DNA of 64,000 bases from NCBI RefSeq assembly GCF_016806125.1, contig NZ_CP047166.1:1426001-1490000 (forward strand). Direction: 5' to 3'. This stretch comes from Ponticoccus alexandrii. Lineage in GTDB: Bacteria > Pseudomonadota > Alphaproteobacteria > Rhodobacterales > Rhodobacteraceae. The position numbers and the translations under genes are program-made. Below, in pieces: positions 24,840 through 33,737 of the stretch (position 1 is the stretch's first letter; each line of letters opens with the position of its first letter). The notes below the pieces were generated by a model. It was given only the letters and a program-made list of their open reading frames with translations, was not told where the DNA came from and searched no databases.

Positions 24840-25610
24840 TCAGACCTGCAGGACGCTGGAAACCAGCAGCTGCGTATAGCCGTGCTGCGGATCGTCCAGC
24901 ACCTGGTCGGTCAGCCCCTGTTCCACCACGCGGCCCGATTTCATCACCATCAGCCGGTCCGCCAGCAGGCGCACCACGGCAAGGTCGTGGGTCACGATCA
25001 CCGCCGAAAGCCCCATGTCGCGCACCAGCCCGCGCAGCAGGTCCAGCAGGCGCGCCTGAACCGAGACATCCAGCCCGCCGGTGGGTTCGTCCATGAAGAC
25101 CAGCCGCGGGCCGGTCACCAGATTGCGCGCGATCTGCAGCCGTTGCTGCATGCCGCCGGAAAAGGTCGAGGGCCGGTCGTCGATGCGCCCGGGCGCGATC
25201 TCCACCCGGTCCAGCCAGTCCAGCGCCGTCTCGCGGATCTCGCCGTAATGGCGGGCGCCCACGGCCATCAGGCGCTCGCCCACGTTGCCGCCGGCACTGA
25301 CGCCCATGCGCAGGCCGTCGCGCGCATGCTGGTGCACAAAGGCCCAGTCGGTGCGCCCCAGCATCCGCCGCTCTGCCTCTGGCATCGCCAGCACGTCGCG
25401 CGGTCCCTCGGCGCGGGTGTCGAAAATCACGCGGCCCCGGTCCGGCGCCAGATGCCCGGCCAGGCAGCCCAGCAGCGTCGACTTGCCCGAGCCGCTTTCG
25501 CCGACGATGCCCATGACCTCACCGGGGTATAGGTCGAAGGACACTTCCGTACAGCCGATATGGGCGCCATAGCGCTTCTCGACGCTTTCGACCTTCAGCA
25601 GGGGTGTCAT
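24840..25610 (-). CDS. phnK: PhnK, ABC-type ATPase of the C-P lyase complex
   Basis: 256 residues. Walker [13 protein letters not shown], a Q-loop region, signature [11 protein letters not shown], Walker [13 protein letters not shown] and the switch His in VTHDL are present. PhnK docks on the PhnGHIJ core and drives C-P bond cleavage. Thirty-seven bases separate it from phnJ upstream. Downstream, the 388-bp gap to phnL is unusual for this operon. Confidence 0.94.
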   Translation of the reverse strand: MTPLLKVESVEKRYGAHIGCTEVSFDLYPGEVMGIVGESGSGKSTLLGCLAGHLAPDRGRVIFDTRAEGPRDVLAMPEAERRMLGRTDWAFVHQHARDGLRMGVSAGGNVGERLMAVGARHYGEIRETALDWLDRVEIAPGRIDDRPSTFSGGMQQRLQIARNLVTGPRLVFMDEPTGGLDVSVQARLLDLLRGLVRDMGLSAVIVTHDLAVVRLLADRLMVMKSGRVVEQGLTDQVLDDPQHGYTQLLVSSVLQV

Positions 25611-25647
25611 GGCTGGCCTCCTTCCATGGCGGCGGATGGCTGCGGGC

Positions 25648-26517
25648 TCATGCCGCCTCCGTCCCGCGGTGGCCGGCCTCGCGGCGGCTTTCGCAATAAT
25701 CGGTGTCCGAGCACAGGAACAGCCGCCCGCCCGCGTCATCCACGATGACCTCGTCGAGATAGCTGTCCCCGGCCCCGCAGCGCCCGCAGGGCCGGTCGGG
25801 TTTCGAGGCTTCGAAGGGGTGGTCCTCGAAATCGAGGCTTTCGACCCGGGTATAGGGCGGCAGGGCGTAGATGCGCTGCTCGCGCCCGGCGCCGAACAGC
25901 TGGATCGCCGGACAGTCCGACAGCTTGGGGTTGTCGAAGCGCGGGATCGGCGAGGGGTCCATGACATAGCGCCCCTCGACCCGTACGGGGTAGGCGTAGG
26001 AGGTGGCGATATGCCCATGCCGCGCGATGTCCTCGTACAGCTTCACATGCATCAGCCCGTATTCCTCCAGCGCGTGCATGCGCCGGGTTTCGGTCTCGCG
26101 CGGTTCGAGAAAGCGCAGCGGCTCGGGGATCGGCACCTGGTAGACCAGGATCTGCCCCTCGGTCAGCGGTGCCTCGGGGATGCGGTGGCGGGTCTGGATC
26201 ACCGAGGCCTCGGCGGTCCGCGTGCTGACCGCCACCCCGGTCGTGCGCCGGAAAAAGCTGCGGATCGAGACCGCGTTGGTCGTGTCGTCGGCGCCCTGGT
26301 CGATCACCTTCAGCACGTCCTCGGGCCGCAGCACGGCGGCGGTGACCTGCACCCCGCCGGTGCCCCAGCCGTAGGGCATGGGCATCTCGCGGCTGGCAAA
26401 GGGTACCTGGTAGCCCGGCACCGCCAGCGCCTTGAGGATCGCGCGGCGGATCATCCGTTTTGTCTGTTCGTCGAGATAGGCAAAGTTATAGGCCGTCTCG
26501 GGTGCGATCTGGTTCAC
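25648..26517 (-). CDS. phnJ: PhnJ, radical-SAM carbon-phosphorus lyase
   Basis: 289 residues from a GTG start with CAGGGGG just upstream. The catalytic subunit cleaves the C-P bond using a 4Fe-4S cluster and SAM. Its four Cys lie in CGRCGAG and CSDTDYC (residues 244, 247, 269 and 275), matching the cluster-binding and thiyl-radical cysteines of the E. coli enzyme. The start overlaps the stop of the HAD gene (GTGA). Confidence 0.96.
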   Translation of the reverse strand: MNQIAPETAYNFAYLDEQTKRMIRRAILKALAVPGYQVPFASREMPMPYGWGTGGVQVTAAVLRPEDVLKVIDQGADDTTNAVSIRSFFRRTTGVAVSTRTAEASVIQTRHRIPEAPLTEGQILVYQVPIPEPLRFLEPRETETRRMHALEEYGLMHVKLYEDIARHGHIATSYAYPVRVEGRYVMDPSPIPRFDNPKLSDCPAIQLFGAGREQRIYALPPYTRVESLDFEDHPFEASKPDRPCGRCGAGDSYLDEVIVDDAGGRLFLCSDTDYCESRREAGHRGTEAA

Positions 26518-27113
26518 AGCAACCCCCTGTCCGTCAGTCCGGCTTGAAGGGCGTCGGCCCCGGTAAAGTGAATGGCATCCATGCCGATGCCGCGCGCGGC
26601 CTCGCAGTTGTCGCGCTTGTCGTCGACGAAGACGCAGGCCTCTGGCGCGACGCCCGCGCGCGCGCAGAACAGGCGGTAGATGGCCGGGTCCGGCTTGATC
26701 AGCCCGACCGCGCCCGACACCACCAGCGTGCCGAAGATCTCGCCCAGCCGCGGGTGGACCTTCAGCCCTTCGGGCCATGTCTCCAGCGACCAGTTGGTGA
26801 TGGCGTGCATGGGCACGTTGCGGGCGATCAGCCGGTCGACCAGATCCCATGTGCCGGGCACCCGGTCGGGCACGGTCAGGGCGTAGCGCGGCACGTATTG
26901 CTTCAGCCGCGCCCGGTCCGCGGGATCGTCCAGCGAGTCGGCCAGATCCTCGAAGCGCGCGCCCCGGTCGGCCCGCAGGTTGAGCGCGCCGAAGTCGATG
27001 CGCTGCATGAAGGCGTCAATGGCGGCGCGGTCCATGTCCTGTGCCCAGGCCAGATGCGGCTGCCAGTCCACCAGAACGTTGCCGATGTCGAACACGACCT
27101 GTGTCGGGGTCAT
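26514..27113 (-). CDS. HAD-family hydrolase inserted between phnI and phnJ
   Basis: 199 residues. HAD motif I VVFDIGNVLVDW (nucleophile Asp9), motif II TNWS, Lys in GLIKPDP and motif IV FVDDKRDN are present, with a helical cap between I and II, as in YihX/haloacid-dehalogenase-like phosphatases. It overlaps phnI upstream (ATGA) and phnJ downstream (GTGA), so it is translated with the C-P lyase core. It may dephosphorylate a phosphoribosyl intermediate or a toxic by-product; the substrate is unknown. Confidence 0.9.
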   Translation of the reverse strand: MTPTQVVFDIGNVLVDWQPHLAWAQDMDRAAIDAFMQRIDFGALNLRADRGARFEDLADSLDDPADRARLKQYVPRYALTVPDRVPGTWDLVDRLIARNVPMHAITNWSLETWPEGLKVHPRLGEIFGTLVVSGAVGLIKPDPAIYRLFCARAGVAPEACVFVDDKRDNCEAARGIGMDAIHFTGADALQAGLTDRGLL

Positions 27114-28210
27114 TCTGCTGCCTCCTGCCGGGTGTCGCGCTGCGCTGCGCTGGCCTCGGCGCGCAGCCTGCGCACCAGCTCCAGTTCCGCCTGGAAGTCG
27201 ACGTAATGCGGCAGCTTGATGTGTTCCAGAAAGCCCGTCGCCTGCACGTTGTCGCCATGCGGCAGCACGAATTCCGCGTCCTGCGACGGGGCGCCGCTGT
27301 CGTCCTCGCCCAGTTCTTCCCAGCGCAGCGCGCGGTCGACCAGTGCCATCGAGATCGCCTTGCGTTCGGTCTGGCCGAAGACAAGGCCGTAGCCCCGGGT
27401 GAATTGCGGCGGTTCGGTCTTCGAGCCGGTGAACTGGTTGACGGTCTCGCATTCGGTCAGCACGACCTCTCCGATCTCGACCGCGAAGCCGAGCTCGGGG
27501 ATCTCGACCTCGACCGGCACGGTGCCGATGCGCAGTTCCGCGACAAAGGCGTGGTTGCGACCGTAGCCGCGCTGGGTGGAATAGGCCATGCCAAGGGTAA
27601 AGCCCTCGTCGGCCCGGGTCAGCGCCTGCAGGCGCAGGGCGCGCGCGGCGGGCAGTTCCAGCGGTTCGCGGGTCAGGTCGGGCGGCGGGGTATCGTCGTG
27701 CGGGGCGTCCTCGATCAGCCCCTCGCGGTCGAGGAATCCCATGACATGCGGCTTCGGGGTCATGTCCCCGTCGCCGCCCGCCGGGGCCAGTGGCGGCTCG
27801 CCCTCGGCGGCGAGGGCGAAGTCCAGCAGGCGGTGCGTGTAATCGAAGGTCGGCCCCAGAACCTGCCCGCCCGGCAGGTCCTTGAATGTGGCCGAGATGC
27901 GCCGGTCGCAGGCCATGCCGCCGGTGTCGACCGGGGCGGTGGTGCCAAAGCGCGGCAGGGTGGTGCGATAGGCGCGTATCAGGAAGATCGCCTCGATCAG
28001 GTCGCCGCGCGCCTGCTTGATCGCCAGAGCGGCGAGATCGGGATCGTAGAGCGAGCCCTCGGCCATGACCCGGTTGACCGCGAGCGTCATCTGTTCGCGG
28101 ATCTGCGCGACGCTTAGCTCGGGCACCTCCCTGTCGCCCCGGCGTTCCTCGGCCAGCCAGGCATGGGCGTTCTCGATGGCACGTTCGCCTCCTTTGACGG
28201 CGACATACAT
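27110..28210 (-). CDS. phnI: PhnI, C-P lyase core subunit
   Basis: 366 residues, similar to the E. coli protein. It starts YVAVKGGERAIENAHAWLAEERRG and contains the conserved QLT-less core with GYGRNHAFV and VNQFTGSKTEPPQFTRGYG typical of PhnI. It is the nucleosidase-like subunit that displaces adenine from ATP, working with PhnGHL. The ATG shares one base with the phnH stop. Its stop overlaps the HAD gene. Confidence 0.95.
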   Translation of the reverse strand: MYVAVKGGERAIENAHAWLAEERRGDREVPELSVAQIREQMTLAVNRVMAEGSLYDPDLAALAIKQARGDLIEAIFLIRAYRTTLPRFGTTAPVDTGGMACDRRISATFKDLPGGQVLGPTFDYTHRLLDFALAAEGEPPLAPAGGDGDMTPKPHVMGFLDREGLIEDAPHDDTPPPDLTREPLELPAARALRLQALTRADEGFTLGMAYSTQRGYGRNHAFVAELRIGTVPVEVEIPELGFAVEIGEVVLTECETVNQFTGSKTEPPQFTRGYGLVFGQTERKAISMALVDRALRWEELGEDDSGAPSQDAEFVLPHGDNVQATGFLEHIKLPHYVDFQAELELVRRLRAEASAAQRDTRQEAAE

Positions 28211-28779
28211 CAGGCTTCTCCAATCCGGGTGCTGCGGGGCAGGGCCGCAAGGCGGTCGCCGCAGGTCAGCAGGAAGTCCAGCCCCAGCGGGGCGCGGGCG
28301 GCGTTGGCCTGCAGGGCCGGAACGTCGGGCAGCGACAGGAAGGCGGCCTCGCGGATGCCCGGGCCGGTGAGGCGGGCGCCCTCGGCGCGCAGGTCGCTGC
28401 ATTCGACGATCAGCGTGGCCGAGCGGTCGGGGTAGTCGGCGCTGCCGATGGGGTAGGCCTGCAGCGGCAGCAGCGCCTGCCACGGGCCGATGGCAAAGGC
28501 ACATTGTGCCGGGCCGGTCAGCGGCGCCCCGCAGTGGAAGGCGATCCAGGCGCGGGTTTCCGGCGTGTCCGCCTCTCCGGCCAGGTAGAGCGGCGTGTCG
28601 CCGTCACAAAGCGTCAGCAGCGCCGCGCCTGCGGCGGCCGAGAGCGGCGCCGGGGGGCGGGCCCCGGTGACCGCGTGGATCGTTCCGGGGCGGGCCATGG
28701 CCTCCATCGTGGCGCGAAAGACGCGGGCGGCGTCGTGGGCGGGGGCGGCAAAGCCGCCGCCAAGGGTGTCTGCCTGCAT
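28210..28779 (-). CDS. phnH: PhnH, C-P lyase core subunit
   Basis: 189 residues, family length. Conserved segments FRATMEAMARPGTI and GPGIREAA are present. It is a PLP-transferase-fold subunit without PLP that assembles with PhnG, PhnI and PhnJ. It is coupled on both sides through single-base TGATG overlaps. Confidence 0.94.
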   Translation of the reverse strand: MQADTLGGGFAAPAHDAARVFRATMEAMARPGTIHAVTGARPPAPLSAAAGAALLTLCDGDTPLYLAGEADTPETRAWIAFHCGAPLTGPAQCAFAIGPWQALLPLQAYPIGSADYPDRSATLIVECSDLRAEGARLTGPGIREAAFLSLPDVPALQANAARAPLGLDFLLTCGDRLAALPRSTRIGEA

Positions 28780-29234
28780 CAGTCTTCTCCGCGCTGGAGG
28801 GTGAAGAAATCGACCCGCGTGGCCGCGGCCTTCTCGGCGCGCGCGCTGCGGCGGGCCTCGGCTTCGGTTTCCAGCGGGGCCAGCACTGCGGCGCGGGTGG
28901 GTTCGGCCTGTTCCGTCATCATCATGGCGTCGACCAGCGCGGCGGCCTCGGCATCGGCCTTGCGGCGCCCCTGTATCCAGGCGTGACCCGCCGTGCCATC
29001 CCCCAGCCGCAGCGCGCAGCGGGTCACGGTCATCTCGCCGGCATTGAACGGCGCGCCGCTGCCGCCGATCCGGCCACGCAGCATGACGCTGCCCACCTCC
29101 GGCGCGCGCAGCCAGGCAAAGGCGGGCCGCGTGCCAAGTCCGTCCAGCAGGGCGGCCACCCGGCCAGCGGGCGCCTTGGCAAGCAGGCCCATCCAAGCGC
29201 GGCGGTCTGCGGTCTGGTCTTCGGTCCGGATCAT
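28779..29234 (-). CDS. phnG: PhnG, C-P lyase core subunit
   Basis: 151 residues, family length. It begins with RRAWMGLLAKA and contains GEMTVTRCALRL and GHAWIQGRRKADAE, typical of PhnG. It is the first gene of the core operon, divergent from phnF across about 100 bp, which is where PhnF would act. Confidence 0.93.
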   Translation of the reverse strand: MIRTEDQTADRRAWMGLLAKAPAGRVAALLDGLGTRPAFAWLRAPEVGSVMLRGRIGGSGAPFNAGEMTVTRCALRLGDGTAGHAWIQGRRKADAEAAALVDAMMMTEQAEPTRAAVLAPLETEAEARRSARAEKAAATRVDFFTLQRGED

Positions 29235-29253
29235 CTCGACACCTTCGGCAATT

Positions 29254-29267
29254 TCTATACAACTAGA
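29254..29267. promoter_or_regulatory. Candidate PhnF operator between phnG and phnF
   Basis: TCTA-TACAAC-TAGA forms a short inverted repeat in an AT-rich island 20 bp upstream of phnG. HutC-subfamily GntR regulators such as PhnF usually bind short TA-rich palindromes next to their own gene. Assignment rests on position and symmetry only. Confidence 0.4.
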
Positions 29268-29336
29268 CTTATTTTAGCAGATTCGCGGGCGCGGCCCAGC
29301 GGAGACTTGTGAAGCTTCAGTGACGGAGGGCGCGCC

Positions 29337-30050
29337 ATGGCCCGCAAGACAACCCCGGTCTGGCAGGCGATTGCCCGCGACCTGCGCACGGATATCGCCG
29401 AGGGGCGATACGCGACCGGGGCGAAGCTGCCGACCGAGGCGGCGCTGGCGGCGCGCTTCGGGGTGAACCGCCACACCGTCCGTCACGCGCTGTCCGCGCT
29501 GGTCGAGGCGGGGCTGGTGCGCACCCGTCGTGGCTCGGGGGCCTTCGTCACGGCGCGGCCCGCCGACTATCCAATCGGGCGGCGCGTCAGCTTTACCCAG
29601 AACCTGCGCCGCGCCGGGCGCCTGCCAGGGCGGCGGCTGCTGTCGACCGAAGAGCGTGCCGCCACGCAGGACGAGGCCGAGGCACTGGCCATTGCGCCGG
29701 GCTCGCCGGTGCTGGCCTCGCATGGCGTCTCGCTGGCGGACGGGGCGCCGGTGGCTCTGGCCGAGTCGCTCTACCCGTTGGAGCGGCTGCCGGGGATCGC
29801 CGGGGCGTTGGCCGAAGGGCGCGGCGTGACATGGGCCTTCGCGGCGCTGGGGATAAAGGACTACACCCGCGCCTCGACCCGCATCACCGCCGTGGCGGCC
29901 GGGCCGATGCAGGCGCTGCATCTGCAGGTGTCGGAGGGGGCGCCGCTGCTCTGGACCCGCAGCGTGAACGTCGACGCCGCTGGTGTGCCGGTGGAATACG
30001 GCACAACATGGTGGGCGGGCGATCGCATCACGCTGACCCTGGAGGATTAG
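29337..30050 (+). CDS. phnF: PhnF, GntR/HutC-type regulator of phosphonate genes
   Basis: 237 residues. An N-terminal GntR winged helix (PVWQAIARDLRTDIAEGRY, then LPTEAALAARFGVNRHTVRHAL) is followed by a UTRA ligand-binding domain ending VPVEYGTTWWAGDRI. It probably represses the divergent phnG operon until a phosphonate-related ligand or phosphate signal appears. GGAGG precedes the ATG. Confidence 0.93.
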   Translation: MARKTTPVWQAIARDLRTDIAEGRYATGAKLPTEAALAARFGVNRHTVRHALSALVEAGLVRTRRGSGAFVTARPADYPIGRRVSFTQNLRRAGRLPGRRLLSTEERAATQDEAEALAIAPGSPVLASHGVSLADGAPVALAESLYPLERLPGIAGALAEGRGVTWAFAALGIKDYTRASTRITAVAAGPMQALHLQVSEGAPLLWTRSVNVDAAGVPVEYGTTWWAGDRITLTLED

Positions 30051-30108
30051 GTGCCCCTGCGGCGCCCCGGGGCCTCAACGGGACGCGCCGCCGCCGGCCT
30101 GCGGTGGG

Positions 30109-30444
30109 AAGGCGCTTTGCAGGCTGCGGCGGGCAGGCGAACAGGGTGGGCGAGCGCCTTCCGCGCCCCGGAACCCCCACGCGGTGGGGCGGGGGAGCAA
30201 GATGGCCCGCAAGCGGGAGGTGCCTTTGGCAGAGCGAGGGGGAGCGGGCGGAGTGCGAAGCGCTTTCCGTTGCCCTCCTGTAGCGACGTTTACCCCAAAA
30301 CGCTTTTGACAGAGCGCGACGGGGCAGGCGGGGCGTAAAGCGCTTTCGGTTCCGCTGCTGGCGCGGCACTGGCTCCACGCGGGCCGGGTAAAAGCGCTTT
30401 GTGACAACCTGCACGACGGCACCAAGGGTGGGAAAGCGCTTTCC
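30109..30444. repeat. Array of AAAGCGCTTT palindromes between phnF and phnE
   Basis: The 448-bp gap holds GGAAAGCGCTTTCC (30431-30444), AAAGCGCTTT at 30337-30346 and 30391-30400, GAAGCGCTTTCC at 30257-30268, and degenerate copies at 30109 and 30297. Flanking bases around the 30257 and 30337 copies also match, starting CAGAGCG..., giving an imperfect repeat with an 80-bp offset. No gene is seen here. Confidence 0.75.
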
Positions 30445-30498
30445 GCCCGCCCCCTGTCCTCCGTCCTCGCGGCGGGGACAGGCGCGGGCGCCCCTGTG

Positions 30499-31830
30499 TC
30501 AGTCCTTCCGCCCGATCAGCCGCGCCCGCAGCCAGCCGGAGAGCCAATCCATCGCCATGACCATCAGAACGATCAGCACGATGTAATAGGCGACCTCTTC
30601 CCAGTCCTTCTGGGTCTGGATCGCCTGCGTCAGCATCAGACCGATGCCGCCGCCGGTGATGGCGCCGATGATCGTTGCGCTGCGGGTGTTGGATTCGAGG
30701 AAATAGAGCACCTGCGCCAGCAGCACCGGCACCACCTGCGGGATCACCCCGAAACGGTAGCGCTGCAGCGGCTTGGCGCCGGTCGAGGCGACGCCCTCGA
30801 TCTGCCTGTCGTCGACATTCTCCAGCGCCTCCGAGAAGATCTTGCCGAAGGTGCCGGTGTCGGTGATCAGGATCGCCAGAGACCCGGTCAGCGGCCCCGG
30901 TCCGAAGGCGCGAGCCAGCACAACGGTCCAGATCAGCGCATCGACGCCGCGCACGAAGTCGAAGAGGCGCCGCGCGGCCATGCGCACCAGCATCAGCGGG
31001 GCAAAACGCTTGGCGGCAAGGAAGGCCAGCGGCAGGGCGATGATCGCGGCCCCCATGGTGCCCAGGAAGGCCATCAGGATGGTTTCCCCGAGGGCCCAGG
31101 CGATTTCGCCGTGGCGCCACATGGGGTTGCCCCAGAAATCCTGCCAGGCGCCGGACAGGTTCGACCGCTCGGGGTCGATGCGGTCGCCGAAGAGGATCTC
31201 GGGCAGGCCGTGGCCGTGGTAGGGGCTGGTGAAGGTGAACCAGAACAGCTCCCACCCCGGGAAGTAACGGAAGATCTCGGTCTTGGAGCCGGTCAGCGTG
31301 ATGCGGCCGCCGGGCGCGGTGATGGCCACGCGCCGGTCAGAGGCGCTGATCCACGCGGGCAGGGCCTCGGGCAGGTTCGTTGTCACCCGGCGCCCGTCGA
31401 TTTGCGCCTCGATTCTGGGGAAGTCGGGCAGGTCGATCTCGACCCGGTTGTCGGGGTAGAGGCGCACCTGCTCTCCGGCGGCGAGGTCCACGGCGATCAC
31501 CTCGCTGCCGGTGACCCAGTCGGGGCGCGCGCCCTCGGGGTAGGTGCCCTTGCGTTCGCCTTCGACGGCATAGGTCATGGTGCCGTCGCGGTTGGAGCGG
31601 GTGACATGGGTCTTGTAGGACCAGCTGTCAGAGGCCAGCGTCACCGCGTTGTCCCAGTTGGCGCGCTGGGCGAGACCGGGGACGTCGAAGGCGACGACGA
31701 TATAGGCAAGGTAAAGGATCACCACGGCGGGCAGGCCAAAGGCCAGCGCGGTCTTGCGGCGGATCAGGGCGGCGGCCTGCGTCTTGGCATCGGACAGGCT
31801 GGGCAGGGCGGTCATCTCGGCGGCGCTCAT
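30499..31830 (-). CDS. phnE: Phosphonate ABC transporter permease PhnE, long form
   Basis: 443 residues, against about 260-290 for typical PhnE. An N-terminal helix (about 27-48) is followed by a roughly 150-residue, probably periplasmic, segment with beta-like character. The usual permease core comes next, with the EAA-like loop SEALENVDDRQIEGVASTGA near 333. It pairs with the next PhnE as the membrane channel. Overlap with the upstream phnE is 4 bp (ATGA). Confidence 0.9.
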   Translation of the reverse strand: MSAAEMTALPSLSDAKTQAAALIRRKTALAFGLPAVVILYLAYIVVAFDVPGLAQRANWDNAVTLASDSWSYKTHVTRSNRDGTMTYAVEGERKGTYPEGARPDWVTGSEVIAVDLAAGEQVRLYPDNRVEIDLPDFPRIEAQIDGRRVTTNLPEALPAWISASDRRVAITAPGGRITLTGSKTEIFRYFPGWELFWFTFTSPYHGHGLPEILFGDRIDPERSNLSGAWQDFWGNPMWRHGEIAWALGETILMAFLGTMGAAIIALPLAFLAAKRFAPLMLVRMAARRLFDFVRGVDALIWTVVLARAFGPGPLTGSLAILITDTGTFGKIFSEALENVDDRQIEGVASTGAKPLQRYRFGVIPQVVPVLLAQVLYFLESNTRSATIIGAITGGGIGLMLTQAIQTQKDWEEVAYYIVLIVLMVMAMDWLSGWLRARLIGRKD

Positions 31831-32699
31831 GCTTGGCCTCCTTCGGTCAGGCGGTTGCGCATCCGGCTGGACAGCTGGTCGAACAGGACGATGGTTCCGA
31901 AAAGCAGCAGGAAGATCGCCGCCGCTGCATCGAAGCGGCCCGGCCCCCAGGCCATGGCGTTGCGCAGTTCGTAGCCCAGCCCGCCGGCGCCGACGAAGCC
32001 GAGGATGGCAGAGGCGCGGATGTTGATCTCGAAGCGCAGCAGCGCATAGCTGAGGTAGTTCGGCGCGACCTGCGGCAGGATGCCCAGCCACATCTTCTGC
32101 GCCCATGTGGCGCCGGTCGAGGTCAGCCCCTCGACGGCTTTCAGGTCGGCGTTTTCGGCCACCTCGGAGAACATCTTGCCAAGCGCGCCCGCGGTATGGA
32201 TGGCGATGGCGATCATCGCGGGCACCGGCCCGCCGCCCAGCACGAAGATCAGCACTAGCGCGATGACGATCTCGGGGATCGCGCGCAGGATGTCCATGAA
32301 GCGGCGAAAGACCGGGATCAGGCGCGGCCAGCGCGCCAGCCCGCGGGTCGACAGAAGCGACAGCACCAGCCCGCCCGTTGCGCCCAGCAGGGTCGACACA
32401 GCGGCAATATTGACCGTCTCGACCAGCGCGGGAAAGTACTTCACCACCAGCGCGGGCAGCTCGGCGCGCTTCTGCCAGGCTTCGGAGAGCACATCCGCCG
32501 GGTAGGCACCGATGTTGTGAAGCCCATCCCAGAAGCCACCGGCGTTGCGCTCGTCCGCCACGGTGAAGCCCGAGACCATCAGGACGACAAAGATCAGCAG
32601 CACCAGCCCACCGTACAGGCGGCGGCGCTGCACCTGCGCCATGTAGTCGGACTGGATCGTGCCGACCCTGTCGGGGCCGGTTAGCGTCATGTCGGTCAT
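31827..32699 (-). CDS. phnE: Phosphonate ABC transporter permease PhnE, short form
   Basis: 290 residues with about six membrane helices and the permease loop SEVAENADLKAVEGLTSTGA, matching the position in the longer PhnE. It forms the inner-membrane channel for phosphonate uptake with PhnC and PhnD. It is separated from phnD by a strong terminator-like hairpin, so expression is probably lower than that of phnD. Confidence 0.92.
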   Translation of the reverse strand: MTDMTLTGPDRVGTIQSDYMAQVQRRRLYGGLVLLIFVVLMVSGFTVADERNAGGFWDGLHNIGAYPADVLSEAWQKRAELPALVVKYFPALVETVNIAAVSTLLGATGGLVLSLLSTRGLARWPRLIPVFRRFMDILRAIPEIVIALVLIFVLGGGPVPAMIAIAIHTAGALGKMFSEVAENADLKAVEGLTSTGATWAQKMWLGILPQVAPNYLSYALLRFEINIRASAILGFVGAGGLGYELRNAMAWGPGRFDAAAAIFLLLFGTIVLFDQLSSRMRNRLTEGGQA

Positions 32700-32747
32700 C
32701 GGGGCCTCGGGCGGTCTGGCGGCGTCCCCGACCTTTGGGGGAGCGCA

Positions 32748-32782
32748 AGAAAAAGGGGGCGGACGCTGACGCCCGGCCCCCC
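32748..32782 (-). terminator. Rho-independent terminator/attenuator between phnD and phnE
   Basis: On the minus strand, an 11-bp GC stem with one bulged base and a TCAG loop is followed by TTTTTCTT, eight bases after the phnD stop. Binding-protein genes are often followed by such partial terminators, which favour excess binding protein. Confidence 0.8.
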
Positions 32783-32790
32783 GTGGTGTC

Positions 32791-33699
32791 TTAGTTGCCG
32801 ATTACGGCCTGACGGGCGGCGATCACCGAGGCGTAGACATCGTGGGTCACCGGCTCGAAGCCCAGCGTGTCGCCTGCCGCCACGCCATAGGCGCAGTCGG
32901 CGTCCCGCTCGTGCAGGCCGTCGACCAGCTCGGTCATGGTCGTCTTCACCTCTGCGGGCAGGGCCTTGCGCAGGACCACCGGGCCCTCGGGGATGACCTT
33001 GGACTTCCAGATTTCGACGAGGTCGTTCATGTCCACCAGACCCGCGTCCACGGCCTTGCGCAGCGCGCCCGAGTTGTAGCCGTCTTCCCAGTTGCCCTGA
33101 CCGTCGGCCCAGGTCACGCCGGCGTCGATGTCGCCGTTGGCGACCGCGACGATGGTCTGTTCGTGACCGCCGGTGAACTTGACCTCGCCGAAGAACTCGC
33201 CGGATTCCATGGTGATGCCTTCACCGGCCTGCGGGATCTCGATCGAAGGGATCAGGTAGCCCGAGGTGGAGTTCGGGTCGCCGAAGCCGAAGACCTTGCC
33301 CTGCATGTCGTCCAGCGTGGCAACGCCCGCGTCCTTGCGGGCGAAGCCGATGGAGTGATAGCCGATCGAGCCGTCGAGATTGACCTTGACCAGCACCGGC
33401 TCGACCGCTTCGGGATCTTGCAGGTAGGTGGCGGCATAAGCCGAGGCGCCCAGCCACGCCATGTCCAGCGTGCCGCCCAGCAGGCCCTGGATCACGCCGT
33501 TGTAGTCGGCGGGGGCGAACAGCTTCGTCGGAACGCCAAGCGCCTCTTCGGTGTATTCCTGAAGGCAGGCGTAAGAGTTCATGCGGTCCTGTGCATTCTC
33601 GCCGCCGAGTATGCCGATGCGGAACTCTTCGATTTCCTGCGCCTGAGCGAAGCCTGCAAGCATGGTGCTGGCCAGGGCCAGTGCGATGGTCTTTTTCAT
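32791..33699 (-). CDS. phnD: PhnD, phosphonate-binding periplasmic protein
   Basis: 302 residues with a clean signal peptide (MKKTIALALASTMLAGFAQA). The mature start EFRIGILGGENAQDRMNSY is typical of PhnD. The segment DPNSTSGYLIPS matches the conserved phosphonate-binding loop. It delivers phosphonates to PhnCEE. Confidence 0.95.
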   Translation of the reverse strand: MKKTIALALASTMLAGFAQAQEIEEFRIGILGGENAQDRMNSYACLQEYTEEALGVPTKLFAPADYNGVIQGLLGGTLDMAWLGASAYAATYLQDPEAVEPVLVKVNLDGSIGYHSIGFARKDAGVATLDDMQGKVFGFGDPNSTSGYLIPSIEIPQAGEGITMESGEFFGEVKFTGGHEQTIVAVANGDIDAGVTWADGQGNWEDGYNSGALRKAVDAGLVDMNDLVEIWKSKVIPEGPVVLRKALPAEVKTTMTELVDGLHERDADCAYGVAAGDTLGFEPVTHDVYASVIAARQAVIGN

Positions 33700-33737
33700 C
33701 AGTCTCTCCGTTGATGAGTGGTCTTTGAAAAGGCGGG

